In this document: positions 35,315 to 45,400 of the stretch, piece by piece
How positions within the stretch are numbered: position 1 is the first letter of the stretch
Layout of the letters: every line of letters begins with the position of its first letter
Assembly (NCBI GenBank): GCA_028277725.1
Contig: JANQFX010000027.1
Location: 1 to 64,000, forward strand
Length of the DNA stretch: 64,000 nt
Source: Thiohalocapsa sp.
GTDB taxonomy: Bacteria; Pseudomonadota; Gammaproteobacteria; Chromatiales; Chromatiaceae
Direction of reading: 5' to 3'
Program-made: the position numbers and the translations under genes
The notes under the pieces: generated by a model
Seen by the model: the letters and a program-made list of their open reading frames with translations, nothing else
Told to the model about the DNA's origin: nothing
Databases searched by the model: none

Positions 35315-36443
35315 GGTCGCCGCCGGCGCCGACACCGGCGTTGTTGCGTGCCCAGGTCACCGCATCATCGCAGTCCCGCAGGCAGGCATCGGCACCGAGA
35401 CCATCCCCGAGCTTGGGCAGAAACTGGAAGACCTGCCCGCCGACCATGACCTTGGCGTCCGGCAGCTCGGCCTTGATTGCAGACACCGCGGATCGCAGCG
35501 CACGCAGATTGAAAGGCATGGAAGCAGACAGGCCGACGATCGCAGGCCGCGTGTCGCGCGCCTTCTGGACCAGAGCATCAGCGGGCACGTTGGCTCCTAG
35601 GTAGCTGACGTCCCATCCGTCCATTTCCAGGCAGGTCGCCACCATCCAGGCGCCGAGCTCGTGGAACTCGTTGACGGTAGCGGCGACCAGCGCACGCCCG
35701 CGCTTGCCGTCGGGGAAGGGTTGATCGTAGTAGAGGGAGGCGAGCACCCGATTGACGATGGCAGTGGCCTGATGCTCGTCGGCAACGGAGATCTTGGCCT
35801 CCTCCCAGAGCAGGCCAACCTGCTGCATCGCCGGCGCCACGATCTCCTGCAACAGCACCGGCAGCGTCATGCCGCCGTCTCGTAGCCCCCGGCACAGGGC
35901 CAGCAGACGGGCGTCGTCGCTCGCCAGCAGGGCGTCGCTGAAGGCGCTGTAGCTGTCCGCCAGGGTCGGGGAGATGCCGGGTTTGATCAGCGAGCGCCGC
36001 TCGGCGAGCGCGATCACGGCGGGATGTTCAGCGAGCATCCAGTCGTAGACCGCGTTGATCTCGGCGGCTGCCTCGGCGGGCAATGCGGCGGCGACCGCGT
36101 CACGCCAGAAGCCCAGCTCGATCTGGAAATAGTCGTAGTGCACGCCATGGGCGTGGTAGGCGTGGTAGACCCACGGCAGGGTCACCGCTAGCAGCTCGAA
36201 CTGCCGGTCTTGGAAGACCTCGTCCATGAACATCGCGTGGTGGCGATGGTTGTCTGCAAACAGCGTCGGCGGGTTGTCGCCCAGCAGCTCCGCGTAGCGC
36301 GGGTGGGCGGCGATGCGACGCGTCACCTCGATCACCATGCCCTGCATGGTCGAACGATAGCATTCACCGGCGTCGTGCGAGATCGGCGTCAGGACCGCGC
36401 TGCGAGCGATCAAATCACTGAGCTGGGCGTCTGGCGGAGCCAA
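35304..36443 (-). CDS. B12-binding photoreceptor-like protein (CarH-type cobalamin module)
   Basis: About 380 residues. The C-terminal domain is a B12-binding Rossmann fold with EFHELGAWMVATCLEMDGWD (an ExHxxG cobalamin motif) and IVGLSASMPFNLRAL. Before it is the four-helix cap with WEEAKISVADEH, i.e. W, nine residues, then EH, the signature of CarH-type adenosylcobalamin light sensors. The N-terminal 150-200 residues are helical and not a MerR DNA-binding domain. Start uncertain: I use TTG at 36443; ATG at 36605 (too close to the divergent gene) and 36347 are options. It overlaps the diguanylate cyclase gene by 11 bp. Confidence 0.85.
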   Translation of the reverse strand: MAPPDAQLSDLIARSAVLTPISHDAGECYRSTMQGMVIEVTRRIAAHPRYAELLGDNPPTLFADNHRHHAMFMDEVFQDRQFELLAVTLPWVYHAYHAHGVHYDYFQIELGFWRDAVAAALPAEAAAEINAVYDWMLAEHPAVIALAERRSLIKPGISPTLADSYSAFSDALLASDDARLLALCRGLRDGGMTLPVLLQEIVAPAMQQVGLLWEEAKISVADEHQATAIVNRVLASLYYDQPFPDGKRGRALVAATVNEFHELGAWMVATCLEMDGWDVSYLGANVPADALVQKARDTRPAIVGLSASMPFNLRALRSAVSAIKAELPDAKVMVGGQVFQFLPKLGDGLGADACLRDCDDAVTWARNNAGVGAGGDHVV

Positions 36444-36483
36444 GGGCGGTTCACGCTGACGAAGGCGCGCCTCAATTACCTTA

Positions 36484-36512
36484 TTCTTGATATGCCTATG
36501 AGTATATGCGAT
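36484..36512. promoter_or_regulatory. AT-rich divergent promoter region with GCATAT repeats
   Basis: The only AT-rich stretch between the B12 sensor and carbonic anhydrase genes. The minus strand reads GCATATACTCATAGGCATAT, containing a TATACT that could be a -10 element and a direct GCATAT repeat with 14-bp period. Could bind a regulator; not proven. Confidence 0.4.
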
Positions 36513-36619
36513 CGGCCGGGGTTGTCGACCTGAAGTATGCAAGACTGCGTTCCAACTACAGCACGCAGCGCTGCACAATGTTGAGACACCCCGCAATCGC
36601 TGCATCCCAAGGAGCGCCG

Positions 36620-37273
36620 TTGAAAAGCCTGCCCCACCTGTTCAAGAACAATCTGGCCTGGGCCGAGTCGATGAAGCGTGTCGACCCGGAGTTCTTCCGG
36701 CGGCTCGCCCGCCAGCAGGCACCCCGGCTGCTGTGGATCGGCTGCGCCGACAGCCGCGTGCCGGCCAACGAGATCATCGGGCTGCAGCCCGGCGACGTGT
36801 TCGTGCATCGCAACATCGCCAATGTCGTCGTGCATACGGACCTCAACTGTCTGTCGGTGGTGCAGTACGCGGTGGAGGTGCTTGAGGTCGAGCACATCAT
36901 CGTCTGCGGCCACTACGGCTGCGGCGGCGTCAAGGCGGCGATGGACACCGCCGATCACGGGCTCATCGACAACTGGCTGCGGCACATCCGCGACGTCGGC
37001 CGCTTTCACGCGGACGAGCTGGCGCACCTCGGCCCGGAGCGGCGCGCGGACCGGCTGTGCGAGCTCAACGTCATCGAGCAGGTGACCAACGTCTGCAATA
37101 CCACCGTGGTCAAGAACGCCTGGAAGCGGGGTCAGAGTCTGGTGGTGCATGGCTGGATCTACAGCATCAGCGACGGCATCCTGCGCCAGCAGGTACCGGA
37201 GATCGACTCACTGCAGGCGCTGGCCGCCGCGCGCTGCGACGACGCGGGCTGGGTGGTGTCTGCGCCGGATTGA
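36620..37273 (+). CDS. can: Beta-class carbonic anhydrase
   Basis: Interconverts CO2 and bicarbonate; 217 residues, the length of E. coli Can. Zinc ligands are visible in IGCADSRVPANEI (Cys and Asp) and ICGHYGCGGVKAAM (His and Cys). I choose the TTG at 36620 because AAGGAG lies five bases upstream and the protein then starts LKSLPHLFKNNLAW like the family; the frame is open further upstream with an ATG at 36578. In a phototroph that fixes CO2 it supports bicarbonate supply. Confidence 0.93.
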   Translation: MKSLPHLFKNNLAWAESMKRVDPEFFRRLARQQAPRLLWIGCADSRVPANEIIGLQPGDVFVHRNIANVVVHTDLNCLSVVQYAVEVLEVEHIIVCGHYGCGGVKAAMDTADHGLIDNWLRHIRDVGRFHADELAHLGPERRADRLCELNVIEQVTNVCNTTVVKNAWKRGQSLVVHGWIYSISDGILRQQVPEIDSLQALAAARCDDAGWVVSAPD

Positions 37274-37283
37274 GGGCAACAGG

Positions 37284-37310
37284 CCCGCGGGACGCCAGGC
37301 GTCCCACGGG
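37284..37310. terminator. Strong hairpin between convergent genes
   Basis: GGGACGCC-A-GGCGTCCC with outer CCCG/CGGG pairs forms a very stable stem just after the carbonic anhydrase stop and 13 bp before the ABC1 kinase stop on the other strand. No T run. Likely bidirectional end signal. Confidence 0.5.
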
Positions 37311-37322
37311 CGGCGCTGGTGG

Positions 37323-38705
37323 TCAGAGGTAGGGGTCGATCAGCTCGCGCAGATCCACCCGAGCCCGCAGTCGGCGGCAGAGCATGAACATGCCGGCGAA
37401 CTTGCGCTGCAGGAACATCGTGATGCTCTCGGGTAGGTGATTGAAGGCCTCCTCCATGAACATGTCGCGTCCCTTCACATAGACCCGCTCGAACAGATCC
37501 GAGGTCCCGAAGTCGTAGATGCCTGGCCGGAGCACCTCCCCGGACAGCTGGATCATCTCCACCAAGGCCCTGGCCGTCTCGTCATCGGCATCCGCCGCCA
37601 TGTACCCAAGGCCGATGGCCGCGGCACGCATGGCGGCCTCGTCCTCGGCCAGCGTGGCGTTGGCCAGGGCGCGAAATTGCGTGGCGATCTCCCTCGGCAC
37701 CGGCAGCGCGGCGCCGAAGTCGAGCAGCACGATGCGCTTGGTGTCGGCGTCGTAGAGGTAGTTGCCGAAGTTGGGATCGGTCTGCGCCAGGCCGAAGTCG
37801 AACAGCTCCCGGATCATCAGCCGCACCAGCAGGGTTGCGGCGCGGTCCCGTTCCGCGCGGCTGTAGTCGGCCTCGGACAGGTGATCGATGGACACGCCCT
37901 CGGCGAAATCCATGGCCAGGATGCGGTCGGTACTCAGATCCGCGTGCACGGCGGGCACGAAGAAGTCGGCATCGTCGCCCACCAGCTCGCGATAGCGCAT
38001 CAGCGAGGCCGCCTCGGCCTCGTAGTCGGCCTCCTGATGCAGCTGTACACGAACCTCCTCCAAGAGCGGGCCCACATCCATGTCCTTGGGCGCCATGCCG
38101 AGGTTGCGTGCCAGGAAGCCCAGGTTGTCGATATCGCTGTCGATGCTCTCGCGCACGCCCGGGAACTGAATCTTCAGCGCCAGCCGGCGGCCGTCCTTGG
38201 TCTCGGCACGGTGCACCTGACCAATGCTGGCCGCGGCGGCCGGCGTGAATTCGAAGCGTCGGAACTGTTTGTTCCAGTCCCTGCCCCATTCGCGCTCCAG
38301 GGCCTTGGTGAGCTGGCTCATGGGCATGGGCTCGGCGCGGTCGCGCAGCTGCGACATGATCTCCGCCGCCTCGGGCGTGAACACGTCGGCGCCATCCATG
38401 GACATGAGCTGGCCCATTTTCATCACCGCACCGCGCATGCGCGCCAAACGGTTGGTGAAGCGCTGGGTGGCCTTCGGGCTGAGCTTGATCCTCGCCGCCT
38501 CGCCACTGGCACGGGAGCGGGCCAGCTCCACCATGCCCTTGACGCCGACGCCAGCGGCGAGGTCCGTAGTGGCGCGTCCGATGTGCCAGAGCCGGCTCAG
38601 GCGGCGGCTGGGTACGGCACGGCCCTGTCGGGTCGGGCGTGGACGATCGGACGGGCCGTCGGGCAGGCCCTGGGGCGGACTTGATGGATCGGTGCCGGCG
38701 GACAT
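37323..38705 (-). CDS. ABC1/UbiB-family atypical kinase (AarF/ADCK)
   Basis: A 460-residue member of the ABC1 atypical kinase family. Visible are the KxGQ-type motif RGAVMKMGQLMSMDG, the Ala-rich loop AAAASIGQVHRAETKDG, the invariant Lys in LALKIQFPGV, the catalytic-loop DFGLAQTDPNFGNYL, and the metal-binding LLDFGAALP. These proteins support ubiquinone synthesis or other lipid processes by ATPase activity. It lacks the C-terminal membrane helices of E. coli UbiB, so it is a paralogue rather than ubiB itself. Start at ATG 38705. Confidence 0.9.
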   Translation of the reverse strand: MSAGTDPSSPPQGLPDGPSDRPRPTRQGRAVPSRRLSRLWHIGRATTDLAAGVGVKGMVELARSRASGEAARIKLSPKATQRFTNRLARMRGAVMKMGQLMSMDGADVFTPEAAEIMSQLRDRAEPMPMSQLTKALEREWGRDWNKQFRRFEFTPAAAASIGQVHRAETKDGRRLALKIQFPGVRESIDSDIDNLGFLARNLGMAPKDMDVGPLLEEVRVQLHQEADYEAEAASLMRYRELVGDDADFFVPAVHADLSTDRILAMDFAEGVSIDHLSEADYSRAERDRAATLLVRLMIRELFDFGLAQTDPNFGNYLYDADTKRIVLLDFGAALPVPREIATQFRALANATLAEDEAAMRAAAIGLGYMAADADDETARALVEMIQLSGEVLRPGIYDFGTSDLFERVYVKGRDMFMEEAFNHLPESITMFLQRKFAGMFMLCRRLRARVDLRELIDPYL

Positions 38706-38900
38706 GATTGGTACTCCCAGCGGCGCCTGTTGTTCAAGGCGTATACCGCTCGCGTCTAAGGTTTGCTCGCAAGTGCAGGCGAGAAGCTTGGACAGCAAGG
38801 GTACTTGCCCGCGCCGGGCCTGGCATTGATGATGCCCCGGCCCGTCCCCGGCAGGACTCCCGATCAGATCCGGTCGATACCAGAGAGACCCGCGCGACAG

Positions 38901-39734
38901 ATGCCCCAGCACCCAGAAACCGCCGACCACCGCCCGCGCAAGCGATTCGGACAGAACTTCCTGCACGACCCGGGCACCATCCGCCGCATCATCGGCGCGC
39001 TGGCACCCGCGCCCGGCCAACACCTGGTCGAGATCGGCCCCGGCCGCGGTGCGCTCACCGCCGGGCTGCTCGAGGCGGCCGGACGGCTCGACGTCATCGA
39101 ACTGGACCGCGATCTGGTCGGCCCCCTGGCCGAGCGTCTCGGTGGGCTCGGAGACCTGCGGGTGCACCAGGCGGATGCGCTGCGCTTCGACCTCTGCGCC
39201 CTGCTGCCCGCGGATGCCGCCGGGGAGCGGCTGCGTATCGTCGGCAACCTGCCCTACAACATCTCCACGCCGCTGTTGTTCCGCTTCCTCGACCAGGCCG
39301 ACTGCATCGCCGACCTGCACCTGATGCTGCAGAAGGAGGTGGTCGATCGGATGGCCGCCGCGCCCGGCGGCAAGACCTACGGGCGCCTCTCGGTGATGGT
39401 GCAGAGCCGCTGCGGGGTGGAGCGGGTGCTCAGCGTCGGGCCCGGTGCCTTCTCACCCGCGCCGAAGGTCGACTCGGCCGTCGTGCGGCTCAGGCCCCTG
39501 CGCCCGCCGCCGGTGGACATCACCGATCCGCCGTTGCACGCGCGCCTCGTCGCCGCGGCCTTCGCCCAGCGGCGCAAGCGCCTGTCCAACGCACTGCGCG
39601 GCATCGCCGACGCGGAGCTGATCGAATCCTGTGGACTGGAGCCCGGCATCCGGGCGGAACGAATCAGCGTCGCGGACTTCGCCCGGCTCGCCAACGCCGC
39701 CGCAGCCGCAGCAACGCCCGCGCCCCCCCTGTAG
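38901..39734 (+). CDS. rsmA: 16S rRNA dimethyladenosine transferase
   Basis: KsgA/RsmA dimethylates two adenines in helix 45 of 16S rRNA, a late ribosome assembly check. The 277 residues show KRFGQNFLHDPGTIRRII, the SAM motif LVEIGPGRGALTAGLLE, the acidic IELDRDL, the catalytic NLPYNIS, and FSPAPKVDSAVVRL. The ATG at 38901 is chosen because the conserved RFGQNF follows; the frame is open to 38763. It is divergent from the ABC1 kinase gene. Confidence 0.95.
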   Translation: MPQHPETADHRPRKRFGQNFLHDPGTIRRIIGALAPAPGQHLVEIGPGRGALTAGLLEAAGRLDVIELDRDLVGPLAERLGGLGDLRVHQADALRFDLCALLPADAAGERLRIVGNLPYNISTPLLFRFLDQADCIADLHLMLQKEVVDRMAAAPGGKTYGRLSVMVQSRCGVERVLSVGPGAFSPAPKVDSAVVRLRPLRPPPVDITDPPLHARLVAAAFAQRRKRLSNALRGIADAELIESCGLEPGIRAERISVADFARLANAAAAAATPAPPL

Positions 39735-39892
39735 GGATTCGGAAGCGCTTGGGCGATGGTTGCATTCCTGCCCCTAAACCCTGAGATTTTCCGGCCCATT
39801 CGACAAGGCGCCGAGCGCGGCACCCGCTCCGCGCCACCACCCGGACCGACCAGGCGTGGCACCGAGGCCGCGCGCAGCACCCAAGGCTCGAC

Positions 39893-42382
39893 ATGAACGA
39901 TACCGACGCCACTCCCACGGACCTGGAACACCAGACGGACATCGACGCCCAGACCGACGCCGAGACGGACCACGCAACCGAGACCGACACCGAGGGCGTG
40001 CAGATCGCCCGCGCCAGCGAGGTGCTGCCGGCGCTGGTCCCGCTGCTGCCCGTCGCCGCGCGGCCGTTCTTTCCCGGCCAAGCGGTGCCCCTGCTGATGG
40101 ACGCCGAACACTGGCGCAGCACCCTGATGCAGGTGAGCGAGAGCGAGCACAAGATTCTGGGCGTGGTGCTGAGTCGTGCGGAATCCTCCGAGGACACCAC
40201 CGCCGAGGACTTCCATCCCGTCGGCACCGCGTGCCGCGTCCATCGAGTGCACGATGAGGAGGGCAAGCTCCAGGTGCTGGTGGAGTGCCTGCAGCGCTTT
40301 CGCATCGAGCGGCTGATCAGCCGCAAGGCGCCGTTCACGGCCCGCGTCGAGTATATGCCGGAGCCCAAGCCCGTCCCGGAAGACGAGGTCAAGGCCTACG
40401 CCATGGCCGTCATCAACACCATCAAGGAGCTGCTGCCGCTCAACCCGCTCTACGTCGAGGAGCTGAAGATGTTCCTCGACCGCTTCGGCCCGGACGACCC
40501 CTCCCACCTCGCCGACTTCGCCGCCAGCCTCACCACCTCCACCGCGGACCAATTGCAGGAGGTGCTGGAGGCCGTGCCGCTGCTCAAGCGCATGGAGAAG
40601 GTGCTGGTGCTCCTGAACAAGGAGCTGGAACTGGCCCGCGCCCAGCAGAAGATCCGCGCCTCGGTCGAGGAGCGGATGCACAAGCAGCAGCGCGAGTTCT
40701 TCCTCCGCGAGCAACTCAAGGCCATCCAGAAGGAGCTTGGCATCGCCAAGGACGACCGCACCGCGGAGGTGGACAAGTTCAAAGACCGCCTGAAGAAGCT
40801 CGAGCTCACCGAAGAGGCGCAGAAGCGCATCGACGACGAGCTGGACAAGATGGCCATCCTGGAAACCGGCTCGCCCGAGTACGCCGTTACCCGCAACTAC
40901 CTGGACTGGATCACGCTGTTGCCCTGGGGCCAACACAGCAAGGACAAGCTGGACCTCAAGCGCGCCCGCCGGGTGCTTGACCGCGACCACTACGGCCTCG
41001 ACGACGTCAAGGACCGCATCCTGGAGTTCCTGGCGGTGGGCATCCACAAGGGCGAGATCGCCGGCTCCATCATCCTGCTGGTGGGCCCGCCCGGCGTCGG
41101 CAAGACCAGCATCGGGCGCAGCATCGCCGACACCCTGGGGCGCAAGTTCTACCGCTTCTCCGTCGGCGGCATCCGCGACGAGGCCGAGATCAAGGGCCAC
41201 AGGCGCACCTACATCGGCGCCATGCCGGGCAAGTTCATCCAGGCTATGAAGGACGCCGGCACCGCGAACCCGGTCATCCTGCTCGACGAGATCGACAAGA
41301 TCGGCGCCAGCTACCACGGCGACCCGGCCTCGGCCCTGCTGGAGGTGCTGGACCCGGAGCAGAACCGTGACTTCCTCGATCACTACCTCGATCTGCGCTT
41401 CGACCTCTCCAAGGTGTTGTTCGTCTGCACCGCCAACCAGCTCGACAGCATCCCGGGCCCCCTGCTCGATCGCATGGAGGTCATTCAGCTCTCCGGCTAC
41501 ATCGCCGACGAGAAGCTCGCCATCGCCAGGAAGTACCTGCTGCCACGACAGATCGAGCGCGCCGGACTGGCCAAGGGCGCGGTCAAGGTGGACACCAAGA
41601 CCCTGCGCGCGCTCATCGAGGGCTACGCACGCGACGCGGGTGTCCGCCGATTGGAGAAGCAGCTGGGCAAGATCGTGCGCAAGGCCGCGGTGAAGCTGCT
41701 GGAGGAACCCGTCGACGCCGACACGGAGCAAGCGTATTCGGAGCCGCGCGCGCCTGAACCGGTCACCGTCACCGCCGACGACCTCAAGGGCTACCTCGGC
41801 AGCCCGGTGTTCCGCGACGAGCGCAAGCTCAGCGGGCCCGGTGTGGTCACCGGTCTGGCCTGGACCGCGATGGGCGGCGTCACCCTCAGCATCGAGGCCG
41901 TGCGCACCCACGAATACAACCGCGGTTTCAAGCTCACCGGACAGCTGGGCGACGTCATGAAGGAGTCCGCCGAGATCGCCTACGGCTATGTCGTCAGCCA
42001 CGCCATAGACTTCGGCGCCGACCCGAACTTCTTCGAGAATGGCTTCATCCATCTGCACGTACCCGCCGGCGCCACGCCCAAGGATGGCCCCTCCGCCGGC
42101 ATCACCATGGCCTCTGCCCTGCTCTCCCTGGCCCGCAACAAGCCGGTGCGGCGCATTGCCATGACCGGCGAGCTGACGCTCACCGGCGAGGTGTTCCCCA
42201 TCGGCGGCGTGCGCGAGAAGCTCATCGCCGCTCGCCGTGCGGGCATCAAGGAGATCCTGCTACCGGCGGACAACGAGGGTGAGTTCGACGAAGTGCCGGA
42301 GCACGTCAAGAAGGGCCTGACCGTCCACTTCGTCAGCCGCTTCGAGGACGTCGCGGCGCTGCTGTTCGCACAGAAGAAGTAG
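39893..42382 (+). CDS. lon: ATP-dependent Lon protease
   Basis: An 829-residue LonA-type protease. The order is an N-terminal substrate domain (LPVAARPFFPGQAVPLL), a coiled coil (QQREFFLREQLKAIQKELG), an AAA+ domain with Walker A LLVGPPGVGKTSIGRS and Walker B PVILLDEIDKIG, and the peptidase with Ser in PKDGPSAGITMASAL and Lys in GGVREKLIAARRAG. An acidic, Asp/Thr-rich 40-residue N-terminal tail is unusual. It is not beside clpX, so the genome may hold a second lon. It degrades misfolded and regulatory proteins. Confidence 0.95.
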   Translation: MNDTDATPTDLEHQTDIDAQTDAETDHATETDTEGVQIARASEVLPALVPLLPVAARPFFPGQAVPLLMDAEHWRSTLMQVSESEHKILGVVLSRAESSEDTTAEDFHPVGTACRVHRVHDEEGKLQVLVECLQRFRIERLISRKAPFTARVEYMPEPKPVPEDEVKAYAMAVINTIKELLPLNPLYVEELKMFLDRFGPDDPSHLADFAASLTTSTADQLQEVLEAVPLLKRMEKVLVLLNKELELARAQQKIRASVEERMHKQQREFFLREQLKAIQKELGIAKDDRTAEVDKFKDRLKKLELTEEAQKRIDDELDKMAILETGSPEYAVTRNYLDWITLLPWGQHSKDKLDLKRARRVLDRDHYGLDDVKDRILEFLAVGIHKGEIAGSIILLVGPPGVGKTSIGRSIADTLGRKFYRFSVGGIRDEAEIKGHRRTYIGAMPGKFIQAMKDAGTANPVILLDEIDKIGASYHGDPASALLEVLDPEQNRDFLDHYLDLRFDLSKVLFVCTANQLDSIPGPLLDRMEVIQLSGYIADEKLAIARKYLLPRQIERAGLAKGAVKVDTKTLRALIEGYARDAGVRRLEKQLGKIVRKAAVKLLEEPVDADTEQAYSEPRAPEPVTVTADDLKGYLGSPVFRDERKLSGPGVVTGLAWTAMGGVTLSIEAVRTHEYNRGFKLTGQLGDVMKESAEIAYGYVVSHAIDFGADPNFFENGFIHLHVPAGATPKDGPSAGITMASALLSLARNKPVRRIAMTGELTLTGEVFPIGGVREKLIAARRAGIKEILLPADNEGEFDEVPEHVKKGLTVHFVSRFEDVAALLFAQKK

Positions 42383-42407
42383 GGAACGGGAGCACGCCGA
42401 AACCCGC

Positions 42408-45400
42408 ATGAACAAACGCCAACTGGAGCGGTTGATCCCCGTTGAAACCCTCGCGCTCGGCGCGGAGTACTTCGCGCAGGGCCGTGTACTGAGCTTCGCG
42501 CGGGCCCATAGCGACGACGTCGTCTACGGTCGGGTGCGCGGCAACGGACGCAGGGTCTATCAGGTCGTGGCCAACATGAAGCCGGATGCCGGGGGCCGCC
42601 CCGCCCTGCATGGCCACTGCAACTGCCGCGTGGGCCGAAACTGCAAACACGTGGCCGCGCTGGTGCTGGCCGTGATATCGGCGGACGACGCGGCAGGCGG
42701 AGAGGCGACCGACGGCAGCGCGGAGGACACCCCGGCGCGCGCCACCCAGCGGCTGCCCGATGCGGCGCGTGCCTGGCTGGCCGAGATCGACCGGGCCGAG
42801 GAGCGTGCCGCCGCCGATGATCCGACGCGCATCCTCTATCTCCTGAGGCGTCGCACCTTCGCCGCGGCGCCGCCCCGTTTCGAGCTGAGCGCCTGCCGAG
42901 CCCGGCAACTCGCCGCGGGCGGTTTCGGCCAGACCTACCCCTTCGATCTATTGAGCCGCTCCGAGGCGCGCTGGATACAACGCATCGACCGGCAGATCAT
43001 GGGCTTCGCCCGCGCCGACCCGCACGCGGGCATCGATCGTCCGACGCCGATTACCTCGGACAACGCCCCCGCGCTGCTGCCCTTGCTCTGTGAGTCCGGT
43101 CGCGCCTTCTTCATCGACCCCAACGGGCCCGTGCTGCGCCTCGGCGAGCCGCGAACGACAAGGCTGCGCTGGGCGCTGGCGGACGACGCCCAGCTACACC
43201 TGCGGGCCGAGGGGCTCGACGAGCGCGTGCTGCTCCTGCCGCTGGCACCGCCCTGGTACCTGGACCCTGCCAACGGCGACTGCGGCCCCTTGGAAACCGG
43301 ACTGCCCACGCGCGTCGCCTGCCACCTCGTCGGTGCGCCGACGGTGCCCGCCCAGGCCGCCGCCGAGCTGCAACGGGCCCTGGAGCAGCGCTTCCCGAAG
43401 GACCAAGTGCCGCTCCCACCGGTGCTGAACAGTCGCACGGTGGCTGCGGAACGCCCGACGCCGGTGCTGACGCTGGTGAGCGAGGCCGCATCCGAGCCGG
43501 AGCCGCCCGGGTTCAACGCATGGACCTCTTTCGACCCCGCATCGCCGCAGGACTTCGCCCTGCTGCAGCACGACTACGGCGGTGTGCTGGTCGACTTGAG
43601 CGACGAGCGCGATGTGATCGAGCGCGTCGCGGACGGCGAGCTGTTGGAGGTCGCCCGTCACTGGGGTGCCGAGGAGTCGGCGCTCGAAGAACTGGTGGCG
43701 CTGGGCTTCGATGAGCGCCTCGACCTGGTCGGCGATGAAGGTCTGCCGCTCGAGATGGTAGACGAAGACGGCTGGGTCGGCTTCGTGGTCTACGAGGTAC
43801 CGAGGCTCCGCGACCAGGGCTGGCGGATCGAGATCGACGACGCCTTCGCCTACCAGACCCGCCATGCCGATGACTGGCAGCTGGACATCGAAGAGCAGGA
43901 CCAGGGTCGCTGGCTGGATCTCGGCGTCGGCATCGAGATCGACGGCGAGTCCGTGGACCTGCTGCCGCTGATCCTGCGCGCCCTCCAGGACCCAGCCATG
44001 GACCTGTCCCCACAGGACCTCGACGAGGCCGGAGACGACGCGCTGCTGCCGCTGCGGCTCGACGACCAACGCCTGGTCCTGCTGCCGGTGACACGCCTGC
44101 GCCCCATGCTTGCCACGCTGGTGGAGCTCTACGACCCCGAGGCGCGGCTGCGGCCGGACGGTCGCCTGCGCCTGTCCCGCCTACAGGCGACGGAGCTGTC
44201 CGCGCTGGAACAGGCCGACCCGAGCCTGGACTGGCGCGGCGGCGACGCGGCACGGGAGCTGGGCCGCCGCTTGAGCGCCTTCGACGGGCTGGAACCGGTC
44301 GAGCCGCCCGCGGGTCTTGGCGGCGACCAGGGCTGCGAGCTGCGCCCCTATCAGCGCGATGGCCTGAACTGGCTGCAGTTCCTGCGCTCCTATGGCCTGG
44401 GCGGCATCCTGGCCGACGACATGGGGCTCGGCAAGACGCTGCAGGCCTTGGGCCATCTGCTGCTCGAAAAACAATCCGGCCGCGCGGATCAGCCGAGCCT
44501 GGTGGTTGCCCCCACCAGCCTGATGTTCAACTGGCGGCGCGAGGCCGCCCGCTTCGCGCCGCAGCTGCGGGTGCTGTTGCTGCACGGGCCCAAGCGGACG
44601 CGCAGGGCCGATGCCTTCGCGGAGGCGGACCTGGTGCTCACCACCTACGCGTTGCTGCCGCGGGACCTCGAGACCCTCGCCTCCCAGACCTGGCACCTGC
44701 TGATCCTGGACGAGGCCCAGGCCATCAAGAACCCGCGCAGCAAGGTCGCCCAGGCCGCCCGCCGGCTCGACGCCCGCCACCGCCTCTGCCTGACCGGCAC
44801 CCCGCTGGAGAACCACCTGGGCGAGCTCTGGTCGCTGTTCGACTTCCTGCTCCCGGACCTGCTCGGCGACGAGCGTCGCTTCCGCCGCCTCTTCCGCAAC
44901 CCCATTGAGCGCCAGGGCGACCCGGACCGGGCCGCGCAGCTGCGCCAGCGCCTCGCGCCCTTCCTGCTGCGCCGCACCAAGGAGCAGGTGGCCGCGGAGC
45001 TGCCGCCGAAGACCGAGATCCTGCGCGAGGTCCCCCTGGCGCGGGACCAACGCGACCTCTACGAGACACTGCGCGTGGCCCTGCACCAGCAGGTGCAGGA
45101 GGAAATTGCCCGCAAGGGCCTCGCCCAGAGCGGCATCATCATCCTGGATGCCCTGCTGAAACTCCGCCAATGCTGCTGCGATCCTCGGCTGGTGCCGCTC
45201 CCCAGCGCCGAACCGGTCAAGGGCTCCGCCAAGCTCGACCTGCTGCTGGAACTGCTGCCGGAACTGCTGCAAGAAGGACGGCGCATCCTGCTGTTCTCCC
45301 AGTTCACATCCATGCTCAAGCTCGTCGAGCAGGCACTGGCGGAGCGGCTGCAGCAGCGCGAGGGCCGCGACTTCGTCAAACTGACCGGCCGCACCCGGGA

